This document shows positions 18,498 through 27,883 of a stretch of 64,000 bases of DNA, in pieces; positions within the stretch are counted from its first letter, which is position 1, and every line of letters begins with the position of its first letter. The stretch is from Tardiphaga sp051811025 (lineage in GTDB: Bacteria; Pseudomonadota; Alphaproteobacteria; Rhizobiales; Xanthobacteraceae). Location: assembly GCF_051811025.1 (NCBI RefSeq), contig NZ_JBPWQE010000001.1:3286001-3350000 (forward strand), read 5' to 3'. The notes beneath the pieces were generated by a model. It saw only the letters and a program-made list of their open reading frames with translations. It ran no database searches and was not told the DNA's origin. A program made the translations under genes and the position numbers.

Positions 18498-18992
18498 CTA
18501 GGTCGACTTCGTCTCGCTCTGCGCCGCAATCAGCTTTTCGATCCGCGCTTCTTCCTCGGCGGTGAGTTTCATGACGGCCTCATCGCTGCCGCCTGCACTC
18601 CCGCGCCGCCGGTTGTGCCACCATAGCGCAACGCCGCCACCGATCAGCACCAGCGGCGTCAGCAGCCACAGCAGCAGCGTGTGCAGGTTGAGCCGCGGTT
18701 TCAGCAGCACGAATTCGCCATAACGCGCCACCAGGAAATCCAGCACCTGTGTGTCGCTTTCGCCAGTGGCGATGCGCTCGCGCACCAACAGACGCAGATC
18801 GCGCGCCAACGGTGCATCGGAATCGTCGATGGACTGGTTCTGACAGACCATGCAGCGCAGCTCCTTCGACAGGTTGCGCGCGCGGCCCTCCTGGGCCGGG
18901 TCCTTCATGATCTCGTCGGGCTGCACCGCATGCGCGAGCGGCGCAGCGAGCAGGAACATGACGGCGATGAGGCTTGCGACAATGCGTGTCAC
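18498..18992 (-). CDS. ccmH: Cytochrome c maturation protein CcmH/CycL
   Basis: This 164-aa protein has a signal/anchor segment, the thiol motif LRCMVCQNQSI and a C-terminal membrane segment (about residues 102-123). CcmH reduces apocytochrome c in the periplasm before haem attachment by CcmF. I chose the GTG at 18992 (VTRIVASLIAV), five bases after the ccmF stop. The longer open frame runs antisense-like through ccmF and has no family match. It is the last gene of the cycHJKL order, after which degP would be expected but a catabolic insertion follows. Confidence 0.93.
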   Translation of the reverse strand: MTRIVASLIAVMFLLAAPLAHAVQPDEIMKDPAQEGRARNLSKELRCMVCQNQSIDDSDAPLARDLRLLVRERIATGESDTQVLDFLVARYGEFVLLKPRLNLHTLLLWLLTPLVLIGGGVALWWHNRRRGSAGGSDEAVMKLTAEEEARIEKLIAAQSETKST

Positions 18993-18996
18993 GCCG

Positions 18997-20979
18997 TCAC
19001 TCCGCCGGCTGCAGTGCGCGCGATGCCTTGGCCGGCTTCGGCGCGCCGACGCGCAGCCGCCGGTCGGATAGTGACAGCAGCCCGCCAAAGGCCATCAGCA
19101 CCGGTCCCCACCAGATCATCAGCACCAGCGGCTTGTGATACATTCGCACGGCAACCCCACCGCCGGCGGTCTCCTCGCCGAGCGAGATATAAAGCTGGCT
19201 GGCGCCGCGCGAGAGCAGCGCGGCTTCCGTGGTGGAAGACTGCCGCGCCGCGAAGTTGCGCTTCGACGGCGTCATCTCGCCGATCTCGTCACCACCGCGC
19301 GTCACCTTGAAACGCGCGAGGCTCTCGCGGAAATTCGGCCCCTGCCGCTGCGTCACATCCTTGAGCGTGAGCTCATAGCCGGCAAGCTTCGCTACATCGT
19401 TCGGCTGCATGGTGCCGATATATTCGGTATTCCAGGTGCTCTCGCAGACGATGCCGATCAAGGCCACGCCGATGCCGGCATGGGCAAAGGCCGTGCCCCA
19501 GGCAGCACGCGGCAATCCGCGCGCGCGCCGGAACGCGACGCCGAACGGCAAGCGGAACAGCATGGTGCGCTCAGCGATATCGACGATCGATCCGGCAATC
19601 ACGAATACGCCGAGTCCGATCGCCAGCGGCGCTAGCGCTGCACCGCCTGTGGTCCATGCCCAGACCAGCGCCACCGCCAGCAGCGCGGCAATGCCGGCAG
19701 TCATCAGCCGCTGCGTGACGCCTCTGAGATCGCCGCGCTTCCACGCCAGCAAAGGTCCGAACGGCATGGCGAGTAGCAGCGGCACGAATAGCGGGCCGAA
19801 AGTGAGGTTGAAGAACGGCGCACCGACAGAGATTTTCTCGCCGGTCAGCATTTCCAGCGCCAGCGGATACAGCGTGCCAATGAACACCGTGGCGCAGGCC
19901 GTGGTGAGAAACAGATTGTTCAGCACCAGCGCACCCTCGCGCGAGATCGGCGCGAACAATCCACCCTGCTTCAGCGACGACGCGCGCCACAGATACAGCG
20001 TCAGGCTGCCGCCGATGAACACGCACAGGATCATCAGAATGAACACGCCGCGCGTCGGGTCAGTCGCGAAGGCATGAACCGAGGTGAGCACGCCGGAGCG
20101 CACCAGGAACGTGCCGAGCAGCGACAGCGAGAAGGTCAGGATCGCCAGCAGGATGGTCCAGACCTTCAACGCGTTGCGTTTCTCCATCACGACAGCGGAA
20201 TGCAGCAGCGCCGTGCCGGACAGCCACGGCATCAGCGAGGCGTTCTCGACGGGATCCCAGAACCACCAGCCACCCCAGCCGAGTTCGTAATAGGCCCAAT
20301 ACGAGCCCATCGCGATTCCGAGCGTGAGGAATATCCACGCCACCAGCGTCCACGGCCGCACCCAGCGCGCCCAGGCGGCATCGATGCGGCCTTCGATCAG
20401 CGCCGCAACGGCGAAGGAGAATGCGATGGAGAAGCCGACATAGCCGAGATAGAGCATCGGCGGATGCACCGCGAGGCCGATATCCTGCAGCACCGGATTG
20501 AGATCGCGGCCCTCGAGCGGCGGCCGTGCGAGGCGCAGGAACGGATTCGAGGTCATCAGGATGAACAAATAGAACGCCGCAGCGATCCAGCCCTGCACCG
20601 CCAGCACATGCGCGCGCAGCGACAGCGGCAGATTATTGCCGAAGGCGGCGACAAGACCGCCGAACAGCGCGAGGATCGACACCCACAGCAGCATCGAGCC
20701 TTCGTGGTTTCCCCACACGCCAGTGATCTTGTAGAGCAGCGGCTTTGCGGAATGCGAGTTCTCGAACACGTTGGCGACCGAGAAATCCGACGTAACGTAG
20801 AGCGTCGTCAGCGCGAGAAACGACAGCCCCGCGAACAGCAGCTGCGCCAGTGCCGTAGAGCGCGCGACATTCATCAGCGCGGGATCACGCAGGCGCGCGC
20901 CGATGATCGGCACCGTCGACTGGATCAGCGCCAGCGCCAGTGCCAGCACCAATGCATAGTGTCCGGCTTCGGCAATCAC
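18997..20979 (-). CDS. ccmF: Haem lyase CcmF/CycK
   Basis: A 660-aa polytopic inner-membrane protein with about 14-15 membrane segments. The signature WWD domain (WGGWWFWDPVENASLMPWL, near residue 235) and a large C-terminal periplasmic loop are both present. CcmF ligates haem delivered by CcmE to the CXXCH site of apocytochrome c. Its start overlaps the ccmE stop by four bases, and ccmH follows after five bases, so translation of the operon is coupled. Confidence 0.97.
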   Translation of the reverse strand: MIAEAGHYALVLALALALIQSTVPIIGARLRDPALMNVARSTALAQLLFAGLSFLALTTLYVTSDFSVANVFENSHSAKPLLYKITGVWGNHEGSMLLWVSILALFGGLVAAFGNNLPLSLRAHVLAVQGWIAAAFYLFILMTSNPFLRLARPPLEGRDLNPVLQDIGLAVHPPMLYLGYVGFSIAFSFAVAALIEGRIDAAWARWVRPWTLVAWIFLTLGIAMGSYWAYYELGWGGWWFWDPVENASLMPWLSGTALLHSAVVMEKRNALKVWTILLAILTFSLSLLGTFLVRSGVLTSVHAFATDPTRGVFILMILCVFIGGSLTLYLWRASSLKQGGLFAPISREGALVLNNLFLTTACATVFIGTLYPLALEMLTGEKISVGAPFFNLTFGPLFVPLLLAMPFGPLLAWKRGDLRGVTQRLMTAGIAALLAVALVWAWTTGGAALAPLAIGLGVFVIAGSIVDIAERTMLFRLPFGVAFRRARGLPRAAWGTAFAHAGIGVALIGIVCESTWNTEYIGTMQPNDVAKLAGYELTLKDVTQRQGPNFRESLARFKVTRGGDEIGEMTPSKRNFAARQSSTTEAALLSRGASQLYISLGEETAGGGVAVRMYHKPLVLMIWWGPVLMAFGGLLSLSDRRLRVGAPKPAKASRALQPAE

Positions 20980-21464
20980 TGCGTCACCACAGGCTTTGCA
21001 GCGCCCTGCGACATTACCGGCTTGCCATCAGAGCCTTCCTGCCATCGCCCCTGCTTCTTCAGCGCGTCGGCGACTTCTTTCGGCATGTAGTTCTCGTCAT
21101 GCTTCGCCAGCACCGTATCGGCCTTGAATACGCCCGCCGCATCCATCGCACCTTCGGCAACGACGCCCTGGCCCTCACGGAACAGATCCGGCAGGATACC
21201 TTTATAGTTCACCGGCAGTGTCGCACCGCCATCGGACACCTTGAAGCTCACGGCGAGATTATCGCCGCGCACCAGCGAACCCTGCTCGACCATGCCGCCG
21301 AGGCGAAAGCGCTTGCCGACCGGGATCTGCTTTTCGGCGACCATCTGCGGTGTCGAGAAGAACACGATGGAGTCGCGCATCGCGTTGAGCACGAGTCCGG
21401 CCGCGATGGCGAGCACCACCAGCGCTCCACCTATCATCGTCAATCGTCGCTGCTTGCGCGTCAT
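20976..21464 (-). CDS. ccmE: Haem chaperone CcmE/CycJ
   Basis: This 162-aa protein has an N-terminal membrane anchor (about residues 9-29) and an OB-fold haem-carrier domain. The covalent haem-binding histidine is in LAKHDENYMP, with the nearby conserved tyrosine. It passes haem from CcmC to CcmF. It lies between ccmI and ccmF with a four-base overlap into ccmF. The C-terminal tail is short and proline-poor. Confidence 0.96.
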   Translation of the reverse strand: MTRKQRRLTMIGGALVVLAIAAGLVLNAMRDSIVFFSTPQMVAEKQIPVGKRFRLGGMVEQGSLVRGDNLAVSFKVSDGGATLPVNYKGILPDLFREGQGVVAEGAMDAAGVFKADTVLAKHDENYMPKEVADALKKQGRWQEGSDGKPVMSQGAAKPVVTQ

Positions 21465-21480
21465 GCTTCACCTTCAAGAC

Positions 21481-21525
21481 GCATGATGTTGTCCGAAAAC
21501 TGCTTCACACTTTTCGGCATCATAC
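21481..21525. repeat. Dispersed palindromic repeat between ccmI and ccmE
   Basis: GCATGATG...CCGAAAA...TTTTCGG...CATCATAC forms nested inverted arms filling the 63-base gap between two co-directional genes. From memory it resembles a very abundant intergenic palindrome of Bradyrhizobium and relatives (GCATGATC...CCGAAAA...TTTTCGG...GATCATGC). As RNA it would form a stem-loop inside the operon transcript. Confidence 0.65.
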
Positions 21526-21527
21526 GT

Positions 21528-22649
21528 TTACCCATCCAGCCCGGAGTCTTTCAGGCCATCGTTCAGCTTGCGCAGCCGCTCGGCATCCGTGCCGACCGCC
21601 TCCCGTGCATCTGCCAGCGCGCTCTTTGCCTTGTCGCGCTCACCGAGCACCATATAGGCACGCACCAGCCGCAACCATCCCTCGACGTCGCTGCCGTCCT
21701 GCTTCAGCCGCGTAGCAAGCCGGTCGACCATGCCTTGAATCATCGCATTGCGGTCGCCGGCATTCATGCCTTGTACCGACGCGATCGTGTCTTCCGACAG
21801 CGCCGGCAGGTTCGGCCCTGATCTCGGAACGCTACCGCCGACGCGCACCAGGGCCGCTATGACCACCGGACGCCACGGCGCATCCGCAGGTCCCTTTGCC
21901 AGCATGTCGCGCCAGATCACGGCCGCATCGCTGCCACGCCCGTCCTGCTCGGCCACGAGGCCCAGGAAGTAGCGTGCCTTGACCTCACCGGCATCGAGCG
22001 CGACAGCGCGTTCGAATTCGGTCTTGGCATCCGCGGTGATCACGCCATTGGCGGCCATCGCCATGGCCTCGCCGAGATCGGCGCGGCGCGCGGCCGTGTC
22101 GCCGGCATAGGTGATCGCATTGCGGAACGCGCGCACCGCATCGTCGGTTCGGCCAATCTTCGCCAGCACCGGCGCCAGCACGGTCCATCCGCGGCCGTCG
22201 GTCGGGTTTTTCTCGAGATGCTGCTCGACCTGCGCGACGAGATTGTCCAGCGGCTGGGTGGGACTGGGCGACTGGTTGCGCTCGGCAAGCGGAAAGTCCG
22301 GCATCTGGGGCGAACCGAGTGGCAGATAGAAGCCGACGGCCAGCAGCGGCAGGCCGATCAACGCCACCAGCGCCACCGCGCGGCGAAAACCAGGACTGCT
22401 GCCGACGGAGGCCGCGCCCTCGGCATCGACGGCTGCCAGCAAACGACGGCTGATCTCGACACGCGCCGCCTCGGCCTCGGTTGGTCCGATCAGGCCGGCG
22501 GCGGTGTCGCGAGAGATTTCGGCGAGCTGATCCCGATAGACGCTGGCCTCGGTGCCACCCGCATCAGAGCGGGTCCGGCCAAGCGGCCACAGCACGGCGA
22601 AAGTCGCCGCGGCGGTCATCAAGGCGAACACAAACCATAAGGCCATCAA
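21528..22649 (-). CDS. ccmI: Cytochrome c maturation protein CcmI/CycH
   Basis: This 373-aa protein has an N-terminal membrane segment (about residues 3-22), a cytoplasmic loop with an ETxxYRDQL-like heptad region and a second membrane segment (about residues 94-114). A periplasmic TPR domain follows (about residues 130-370). CcmI holds apocytochrome c for the haem lyase. It is the first gene of the cycHJKL set, 63 bases upstream of ccmE with a repeat in the gap. Either of two adjacent ATGs (22649 or 22646) may start it. Confidence 0.94.
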   Translation of the reverse strand: MMALWFVFALMTAAATFAVLWPLGRTRSDAGGTEASVYRDQLAEISRDTAAGLIGPTEAEAARVEISRRLLAAVDAEGAASVGSSPGFRRAVALVALIGLPLLAVGFYLPLGSPQMPDFPLAERNQSPSPTQPLDNLVAQVEQHLEKNPTDGRGWTVLAPVLAKIGRTDDAVRAFRNAITYAGDTAARRADLGEAMAMAANGVITADAKTEFERAVALDAGEVKARYFLGLVAEQDGRGSDAAVIWRDMLAKGPADAPWRPVVIAALVRVGGSVPRSGPNLPALSEDTIASVQGMNAGDRNAMIQGMVDRLATRLKQDGSDVEGWLRLVRAYMVLGERDKAKSALADAREAVGTDAERLRKLNDGLKDSGLDG

Positions 22650-23024
22650 TGGGTTCCGGCGTAATCTTGAGTCGATCTAAACGACGTCTTGCCGGGTTAC
22701 ACCATGGCCACCGACGACGTGCAATTGACTTTTATGCCATCGCGACGTCCGGCCGCTTGTTCTGGATCAAGAATTGTGGCGGCGGCGATCTGAGCTCGCT
22801 TTTCGAGTAACGCCCCCTCCGCCACGTGGATGCCCTCCGGGAAGACCCGTCGACGCGATTGACGAAGCCGCTATCGGGCCTGTCGCGCGCCAACAAAAGC
22901 CGCGGTTATTTCATCTGGCGCAATGATGAAGTGCGCAGAGCGTGCATTCTCGCGCGCCGGATCATGAAGCAACTTGCATTCGCTGAACGGGAATGAACCC
23001 GACCACGAATTCAGGATCAAGATC
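22650..23024. other. Intergenic stretch upstream of ccmI and the GST gene
   Basis: The 375 bases between the divergent ccmI and GST genes have no supported gene. They should contain promoters for both. Only short frames with non-coding composition were seen, and this may be one edge of the GST-reductase insertion. Confidence 0.5.
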
Positions 23025-23642
23025 ATGAAGCTCTATCACCATCCACTGTCCGGCCACTCTCATCGCGCGCATCTGTTCGCTTCGCTCCTTGGCCTGCCCC
23101 ACGAACTCATCGAAGTTGACCTGAAGTCGGGCGCACACAAGACCCCGGATTTCCTTACGCTCAATCCGTTCGGTCAGGTGCCGGTCCTCGATGACAGTGG
23201 CACCATTGTCTCCGACTCGAACGCCATACTCGTTTATCTCGCCAAGACATCCGGCCGAACCGAGTGGCTGCCCGACGACGCAAAGGGGACCGCGGCCGTC
23301 CAGCGCTGGCTGTCCGTCGCTGCAGGCCAACTGGCCTATGGTCCTGCCGCTGCACGGCTGATCACCGTTTTCGGCAGGAACTTCAATCCAGAGGAAGTCA
23401 TCGAGCGCGCGCACGCCTTGTTGGCACTCGTCGAAGCGCATCTCGCCGATCGCGACTGGCTCGTCGGCAATGGTCCGACCATCGCCGATGTGGCGCTCTA
23501 CAGCTACATCGCGAGCGCGCCGGAAGGAAATGTCGATCTGTCCGGCTATCCCACGGTGAACGCCTTCTTACGCCGCATCGAAGCGCTGCCCGGCTTTGTG
23601 CCTTTCGCCAAGACACCCGTCGGCCTCGCCGCTGCGGCTTAA
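23025..23642 (+). CDS. Glutathione S-transferase family protein
   Basis: This 205-aa protein has a thioredoxin-fold N-domain (MKLYHHPLSGHSHRAHLFASLLGLPHE, NPFGQVPVLDD, SNAILVYLA) and a helical C-domain (about residues 85-205) with the conserved WLVGNGPTIADVALYSYI. It probably conjugates or reduces small electrophiles. It is followed after 57 bases by a flavin/iron-sulfur reductase gene in the same direction, so the pair likely forms a detoxification operon. Confidence 0.93.
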   Translation: MKLYHHPLSGHSHRAHLFASLLGLPHELIEVDLKSGAHKTPDFLTLNPFGQVPVLDDSGTIVSDSNAILVYLAKTSGRTEWLPDDAKGTAAVQRWLSVAAGQLAYGPAAARLITVFGRNFNPEEVIERAHALLALVEAHLADRDWLVGNGPTIADVALYSYIASAPEGNVDLSGYPTVNAFLRRIEALPGFVPFAKTPVGLAAAA

Positions 23643-23699
23643 CTGCGTGTGTCGGGCGCATCCAGACATACGCCCGACACCGCCAACGAGAGCGGACCG

Positions 23700-25775
23700 A
23701 TGACCGTCATTATGTCGCTATCAAAACTGGACATCTGGCACGCCGGCGAGAAGGCGATCCAGGAAAAGGTCGGCGTTTCGGCCCACATGGATGAGCTCGG
23801 CAGGCGTATCGTGCGCGACTACATGCCGACGCAACACCGGGATTTCTACGCCCAGATCCCCTTCATCGCGCTCGGCAGCGTCGACGGCGCAGGCGACGCA
23901 TGGGCCACATCTGTCACCGGCAAACCCGGCTTTATCTCATCGCCAACAGCGCAATCGCTCGATATCGATGTCGTCAGGGAGCCAAGCGATCCCGCCAGCG
24001 AAGGTATGCACGAGGGCGATGCAATCGGCCTGCTCGGCATCGAACTTCATACGCGCAGACGCAATCGCGTCAACGGCATCATCGGGCCGTCGGACAATTA
24101 CGCCATTCATTTTGATGTCGACCAAAGTTTCGGCAATTGCCCGCGCTACATCCAGCTCCGCGATTATGAGTTCGTCCACGATCCACGCGAACTGTTTACG
24201 GGAAATATCGAAGAGAAAGCCGAAATCGACGCAACGGCACGCCGCATGATCGAAGCCGCCGACATGTTCTTTGTCGCGTCCTATGTCGAGCGAGAATCCC
24301 GTCGACAGGTCGACGTCTCGAGCCGCGGCGGCAATCCCGGTTTCGTGCGCGTTGCCGACGACGGCACGCTCACAATCCCGGATTTCGCCGGCAATCTCTT
24401 CTTCGCCACGCTGGGCAACATCCTCGTCAACGGCAAAGCCGGGCTCTTGTTTGTCGATTTCGCGACCGGCGACGTTCTTCAGATGACCGGTGACGCCCGG
24501 GTCATCCTGGACTCGCCGGAGATCGCCGCCTTCCAGGGCGCCGAGCGCCTCTGGCAATTCAAGGCGCGGCGTGTCGTTCTTCGGCGCGGTGCCCTGCCCC
24601 TGCGCTGGGCGTTCCGGCCGGACGGATGGGCGCCGAGCACACTTATGACAGGCAGTTGGGAGCAGGCGGCCGGTCGTCTGCGGGCTGCAGAACTTGCGAC
24701 CAAATGGCGGCCGTTCAAGGTCATCAACATCGTCGATGAGAGCGCAACGGTCAGGTCGTTCCATCTGGAGCCGACTGACGGCGCCGGCCTCCTCCCTCAT
24801 CGCGCCGGACAGTATCTCCCGATCAGACTACCCATTGACGGAGCGGAGAAGACCGCCATCCGAACCTATACGCTGTCGGTCGCGCCTTCGGATCACGTCT
24901 ATCGCATCAGCGTCAAACGCGACGGACTGGTGTCGCAGCGGCTACACGACGGCATCAGTATTGGCGACGTGATCGAAGCAAGGGCACCCGCCGGTGAATT
25001 CACGATCGATGCCGCTGAGGCGCGACCAGCGGTGCTGCTGGCGGGCGGCATCGGCATCACGCCGATGCTCGCGATGCTGCGGCATGTGATTTACGAAGGG
25101 CTGCGGACGCTCAAAGTTCGACCGACCGTGCTTTTTCAGGCAGCCCGTTCGAAGAACGAGCGCCCCTTCGGCAACGAATTGGACGAACTTGCGGCCTCCG
25201 CTGGAGACGCAGTCCGGGTCGTCCGAGTTCTCGGCGACATCACGGATGCCGAAGAAGGCCCCGACTACGACGCTGCGGGGCGCATCGACATGACCCTGCT
25301 GTCACGGTTCATGCCGGTTGGCGACTACGATTACTATCTCTGCGGACCTTCCGGATTCATGCAGTCGATCTATGACGGTCTTCGCGCACTGAACATCGCT
25401 GACAACCGTATCCACGCCGAAGCATTCGGCCCCGCATCACTGGTGCGAACCGTCGACAGCCCGGCGACAGCACCGGCGCGCCAGCCATCGTCGTCGACAT
25501 CGGTGCACGTCGTGTTCACAGAGTCATTGAAGGAAGCGCGCTGGACGCCTGAGTCCGGCACGCTGCTCGACCTCGCCGAATCCCGAGGCCTGAGCCCCGA
25601 TTTCGGTTGTCGGGAAGGACATTGCGGCACCTGCCGAACGAAACTTCTGGCGGGAGCGGTGACCTACGTCAAGGAACCAGCCGCTGCGGTGGCCGACAAT
25701 GAAGTGCTGATCTGCTGCGCCGTTCCGGCCGCACATGACGGCAGCGAAACCAATCGCATTCAATTGGCGCTCTGA
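23700..25775 (+). CDS. Fused PNPOx-like, ferredoxin-NADP reductase and 2Fe-2S ferredoxin protein
   Basis: This 691-aa fusion has three parts. Residues about 1-320 are a pyridoxamine-phosphate-oxidase-like FMN-binding split barrel. Residues about 335-590 are a FAD/NAD(P) reductase with RTYTLSVAP (flavin), LLAGGIGITPMLAML (NAD binding) and YYLCGPSGFM. Residues about 605-691 are a plant-type ferredoxin with CREGHCGTCRTKL and a later paired-cysteine CC. Electrons would pass from NAD(P)H through FAD to the cluster and possibly the FMN domain. I chose the ATG at 23700; a GTG at 23649 is possible. With the upstream GST it suggests reductive detoxification, but the substrate is unknown. Confidence 0.9.
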   Translation: MTVIMSLSKLDIWHAGEKAIQEKVGVSAHMDELGRRIVRDYMPTQHRDFYAQIPFIALGSVDGAGDAWATSVTGKPGFISSPTAQSLDIDVVREPSDPASEGMHEGDAIGLLGIELHTRRRNRVNGIIGPSDNYAIHFDVDQSFGNCPRYIQLRDYEFVHDPRELFTGNIEEKAEIDATARRMIEAADMFFVASYVERESRRQVDVSSRGGNPGFVRVADDGTLTIPDFAGNLFFATLGNILVNGKAGLLFVDFATGDVLQMTGDARVILDSPEIAAFQGAERLWQFKARRVVLRRGALPLRWAFRPDGWAPSTLMTGSWEQAAGRLRAAELATKWRPFKVINIVDESATVRSFHLEPTDGAGLLPHRAGQYLPIRLPIDGAEKTAIRTYTLSVAPSDHVYRISVKRDGLVSQRLHDGISIGDVIEARAPAGEFTIDAAEARPAVLLAGGIGITPMLAMLRHVIYEGLRTLKVRPTVLFQAARSKNERPFGNELDELAASAGDAVRVVRVLGDITDAEEGPDYDAAGRIDMTLLSRFMPVGDYDYYLCGPSGFMQSIYDGLRALNIADNRIHAEAFGPASLVRTVDSPATAPARQPSSSTSVHVVFTESLKEARWTPESGTLLDLAESRGLSPDFGCREGHCGTCRTKLLAGAVTYVKEPAAAVADNEVLICCAVPAAHDGSETNRIQLAL

Positions 25776-25786
25776 TATCGGGATGG

Positions 25787-25810
25787 AGGCGATGCGGATG
25801 TCACATCGCC
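25787..25810 (+). terminator. Hairpin after the reductase gene
   Basis: GGCGATG (25788-25794) pairs with CATCGCC (25804-25810) just after the reductase stop and before a convergent gene. There is no T-run, so it is a weak candidate. Confidence 0.3.
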
Positions 25811-25835
25811 GACGAGCCATTTCGCATTGCCTGGC

Positions 25836-27215
25836 CTAGCCCGCCCGCTTCGGCTTGCGCTCGACCACGACCATGGCCTGTTCGGCGGCGCGGCTCATCA
25901 GCGAGGCATATTCCTGACCGAACAACACCTGGCAGAAGCGGATCGCAGCCTTGGCCTGCATCTGCCGGTAGCTACGGACGCGGGCATCGCCGGCGCGCAG
26001 CGACTGCACCAGCGACTCCGTGGACTTCTCGACATATTGCTGCAGGTCGGAATAGGTCCGCAGCGTCACCTCGTTGATGGCGAGTTCGCTGGCATAGGTC
26101 CGGCACACCGCGACGAAATTGATCAGCGCCACGGTCTCCTCGACCTCGGCGAAATCGATAGTCGCCGTCGCGGCAATATCCTTGTCAGGGCGCTGGCGCA
26201 GCAGACGCCGCACCCTACCCGGCACGCTCTCGATCTCCGACTGCAGCGTCGAGGAAATCTCCACCCGGATCGCCGCCATCTGGCGTCCCCAGGTGGAGTC
26301 ATTGCGCATGTCGAGTTCGGTGCGCAGGCCGCGCACGCCGTCATGAGTGATCTTGAGATGTTCGGGCGCGCTGTCGAGCTTGCCACGCCTGATATCGGAG
26401 CGCAGTTCGGCCGCGACGCGATTGAGATCGGACAGCGCCATGGTCACGGCAATGCCATAGGGCGTGGCGGCCACGCGGATTTCATCGTCCGAGGCCGCGA
26501 TCTTCACCGCCAGCCGGATGATCTGCCACGGCGCCGCCAGCCGCTGCATCACCAGCGAGAGTGCGAAAGGCAGCACCTGCGGCGTGGTCAGCGTCGGCAC
26601 GTTCAGCGCGCTGTTCACCGAGGCGATCTGGCTATCGCCAAAGCTGCGCAGCACGCTCGGCAGCTTGCCGGCAAAGCCGTCTAGTTGCTCGCGCGCCTTC
26701 AGCACCGCGCCGATGGATGGCAGGTCCTCAACCGCATGGGTCGGCCCGATGCGGGCCGCGCCGCGATTGCCCGACGTGGCAGCGGCAATGGCGGCTGCTG
26801 CCGCCTGCTGGAATTTCTTGACGGCACGTTCGATGTCCGATGCGCCCGGCTCGGGCGATGCAGAGACGGCCGCCTCGAACTCGCGCACGGCGTCTGCGGC
26901 GTCGCGCTCCAGCCACTGCCAGATCGGCAGCAGCGAGGCGCGCCGAATCTGGCCGGGCCGGACATTGCCGACGCCTTCCACCAGGAACGGCTCGAGCGAT
27001 TTGAAGACGAGACGGGTGGGATCCTCGACGCGCGGGCGCACTGCATTCTCGTGGCCACGGACGACGCCGCGCAGCAGGTCGAGCACGAAATTGGCGACCA
27101 CGACGTCTTCGCCGCGCTCGATCGCGCGCTCATATTCGCGCATCAGCAGCATCTGCGACTGCTCGGGCAGTTGCGCCAAATACTCCCGCAAGCGATCGAT
27201 CGAGGTTTTGTTCAT
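25836..27215 (-). CDS. Conserved protein of unknown function, helical, 459 aa
   Basis: I do not recognise a named family. The protein is soluble, without signal peptide or membrane segments, rich in alanine and charged residues, and predicted to be mostly helical. It opens MNKTSIDRLREYLAQLPEQSQMLLMREYERAIERGED. The ATG at 27215 fits the start of the good coding signal; an upstream ATG at 27266 adds 17 residues of poor composition. It lies in the conserved core between feuQ and ccmI on the same strand, so it is probably vertically inherited. Confidence 0.85.
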   Translation of the reverse strand: MNKTSIDRLREYLAQLPEQSQMLLMREYERAIERGEDVVVANFVLDLLRGVVRGHENAVRPRVEDPTRLVFKSLEPFLVEGVGNVRPGQIRRASLLPIWQWLERDAADAVREFEAAVSASPEPGASDIERAVKKFQQAAAAAIAAATSGNRGAARIGPTHAVEDLPSIGAVLKAREQLDGFAGKLPSVLRSFGDSQIASVNSALNVPTLTTPQVLPFALSLVMQRLAAPWQIIRLAVKIAASDDEIRVAATPYGIAVTMALSDLNRVAAELRSDIRRGKLDSAPEHLKITHDGVRGLRTELDMRNDSTWGRQMAAIRVEISSTLQSEIESVPGRVRRLLRQRPDKDIAATATIDFAEVEETVALINFVAVCRTYASELAINEVTLRTYSDLQQYVEKSTESLVQSLRAGDARVRSYRQMQAKAAIRFCQVLFGQEYASLMSRAAEQAMVVVERKPKRAG

Positions 27216-27314
27216 GCAGCCTAGGAATCCGTGCTTTCCGGTCGATCTACAACCGAAAATCGCCACCGATTTTTGTAGCAGGCGCCCCGTTAAGAAGGCG
27301 TTGAGGAACCGGGA

Positions 27315-27785
27315 TCAGACAGCCGCCCAGGTACCTTCAGGGCTGCGACAGGCGGTGCCGCGGGCGGTCTTGAGGTCACCATTGACGGTGACGGTGTGGG
27401 AAAAGCCGCGGCATTCCCGGCCCTTCTGGTTATAGGCCGGTCCGGCAACGATGTTGCCATAGCGTCCCGACGTGGCGTTGCGCCAGGGCACCGGAGCGCC
27501 GGGTGCACCGCGGTCGAGGGCCGCGATCTGGGCCTCATAGGCCAGCCGACGGTCCTCGTCGTTCAGCTGCGCGCCGAGTTTGGCGCCGATGAGCCCGCCA
27601 AAGGCGGCATTGGTCACCGCCGCGGCTGCGTTCTCCTCGGACAGGCCAACGGCCGACTTGGTGCTGCTATAGGCCCGGGCGATCGTATCGGTGCCAAGGC
27701 TCAGCCCGCCGTCCGACGTCGTCATATCGCAACCACCCAGCGCCAGCGCGACGGCGGCAACACAGAAGGCGTTGAACTTGACCAT
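27315..27785 (-). CDS. Surface antigen-like lipoprotein (17-kDa/RT0821-type)
   Basis: This 156-aa protein has a lipoprotein signal with lipobox LGGC (Cys19). A small glycine-rich helical segment (AAAAVTNAAFGGLIGAKLGAQL) follows, then a C-terminal domain with GRYGNIVAGPAYNQKGRECRGFSHTV and CRSPEGTW, typical of the RT0821/Lpp0805-like surface proteins. It is predicted to sit at the outer membrane facing the periplasm. It lies about 100 bases downstream of feuQ on the same strand. Confidence 0.88.
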   Translation of the reverse strand: MVKFNAFCVAAVALALGGCDMTTSDGGLSLGTDTIARAYSSTKSAVGLSEENAAAAVTNAAFGGLIGAKLGAQLNDEDRRLAYEAQIAALDRGAPGAPVPWRNATSGRYGNIVAGPAYNQKGRECRGFSHTVTVNGDLKTARGTACRSPEGTWAAV

Positions 27786-27883
27786 GGACCGCAGACCCCG
27801 AACGCAAACCGGAACACAGGAAACGTCAAAGACGTTACGAACGGGATAATTCGGGCGACAACGGGGCGCAAGAAGGCCGGAAC

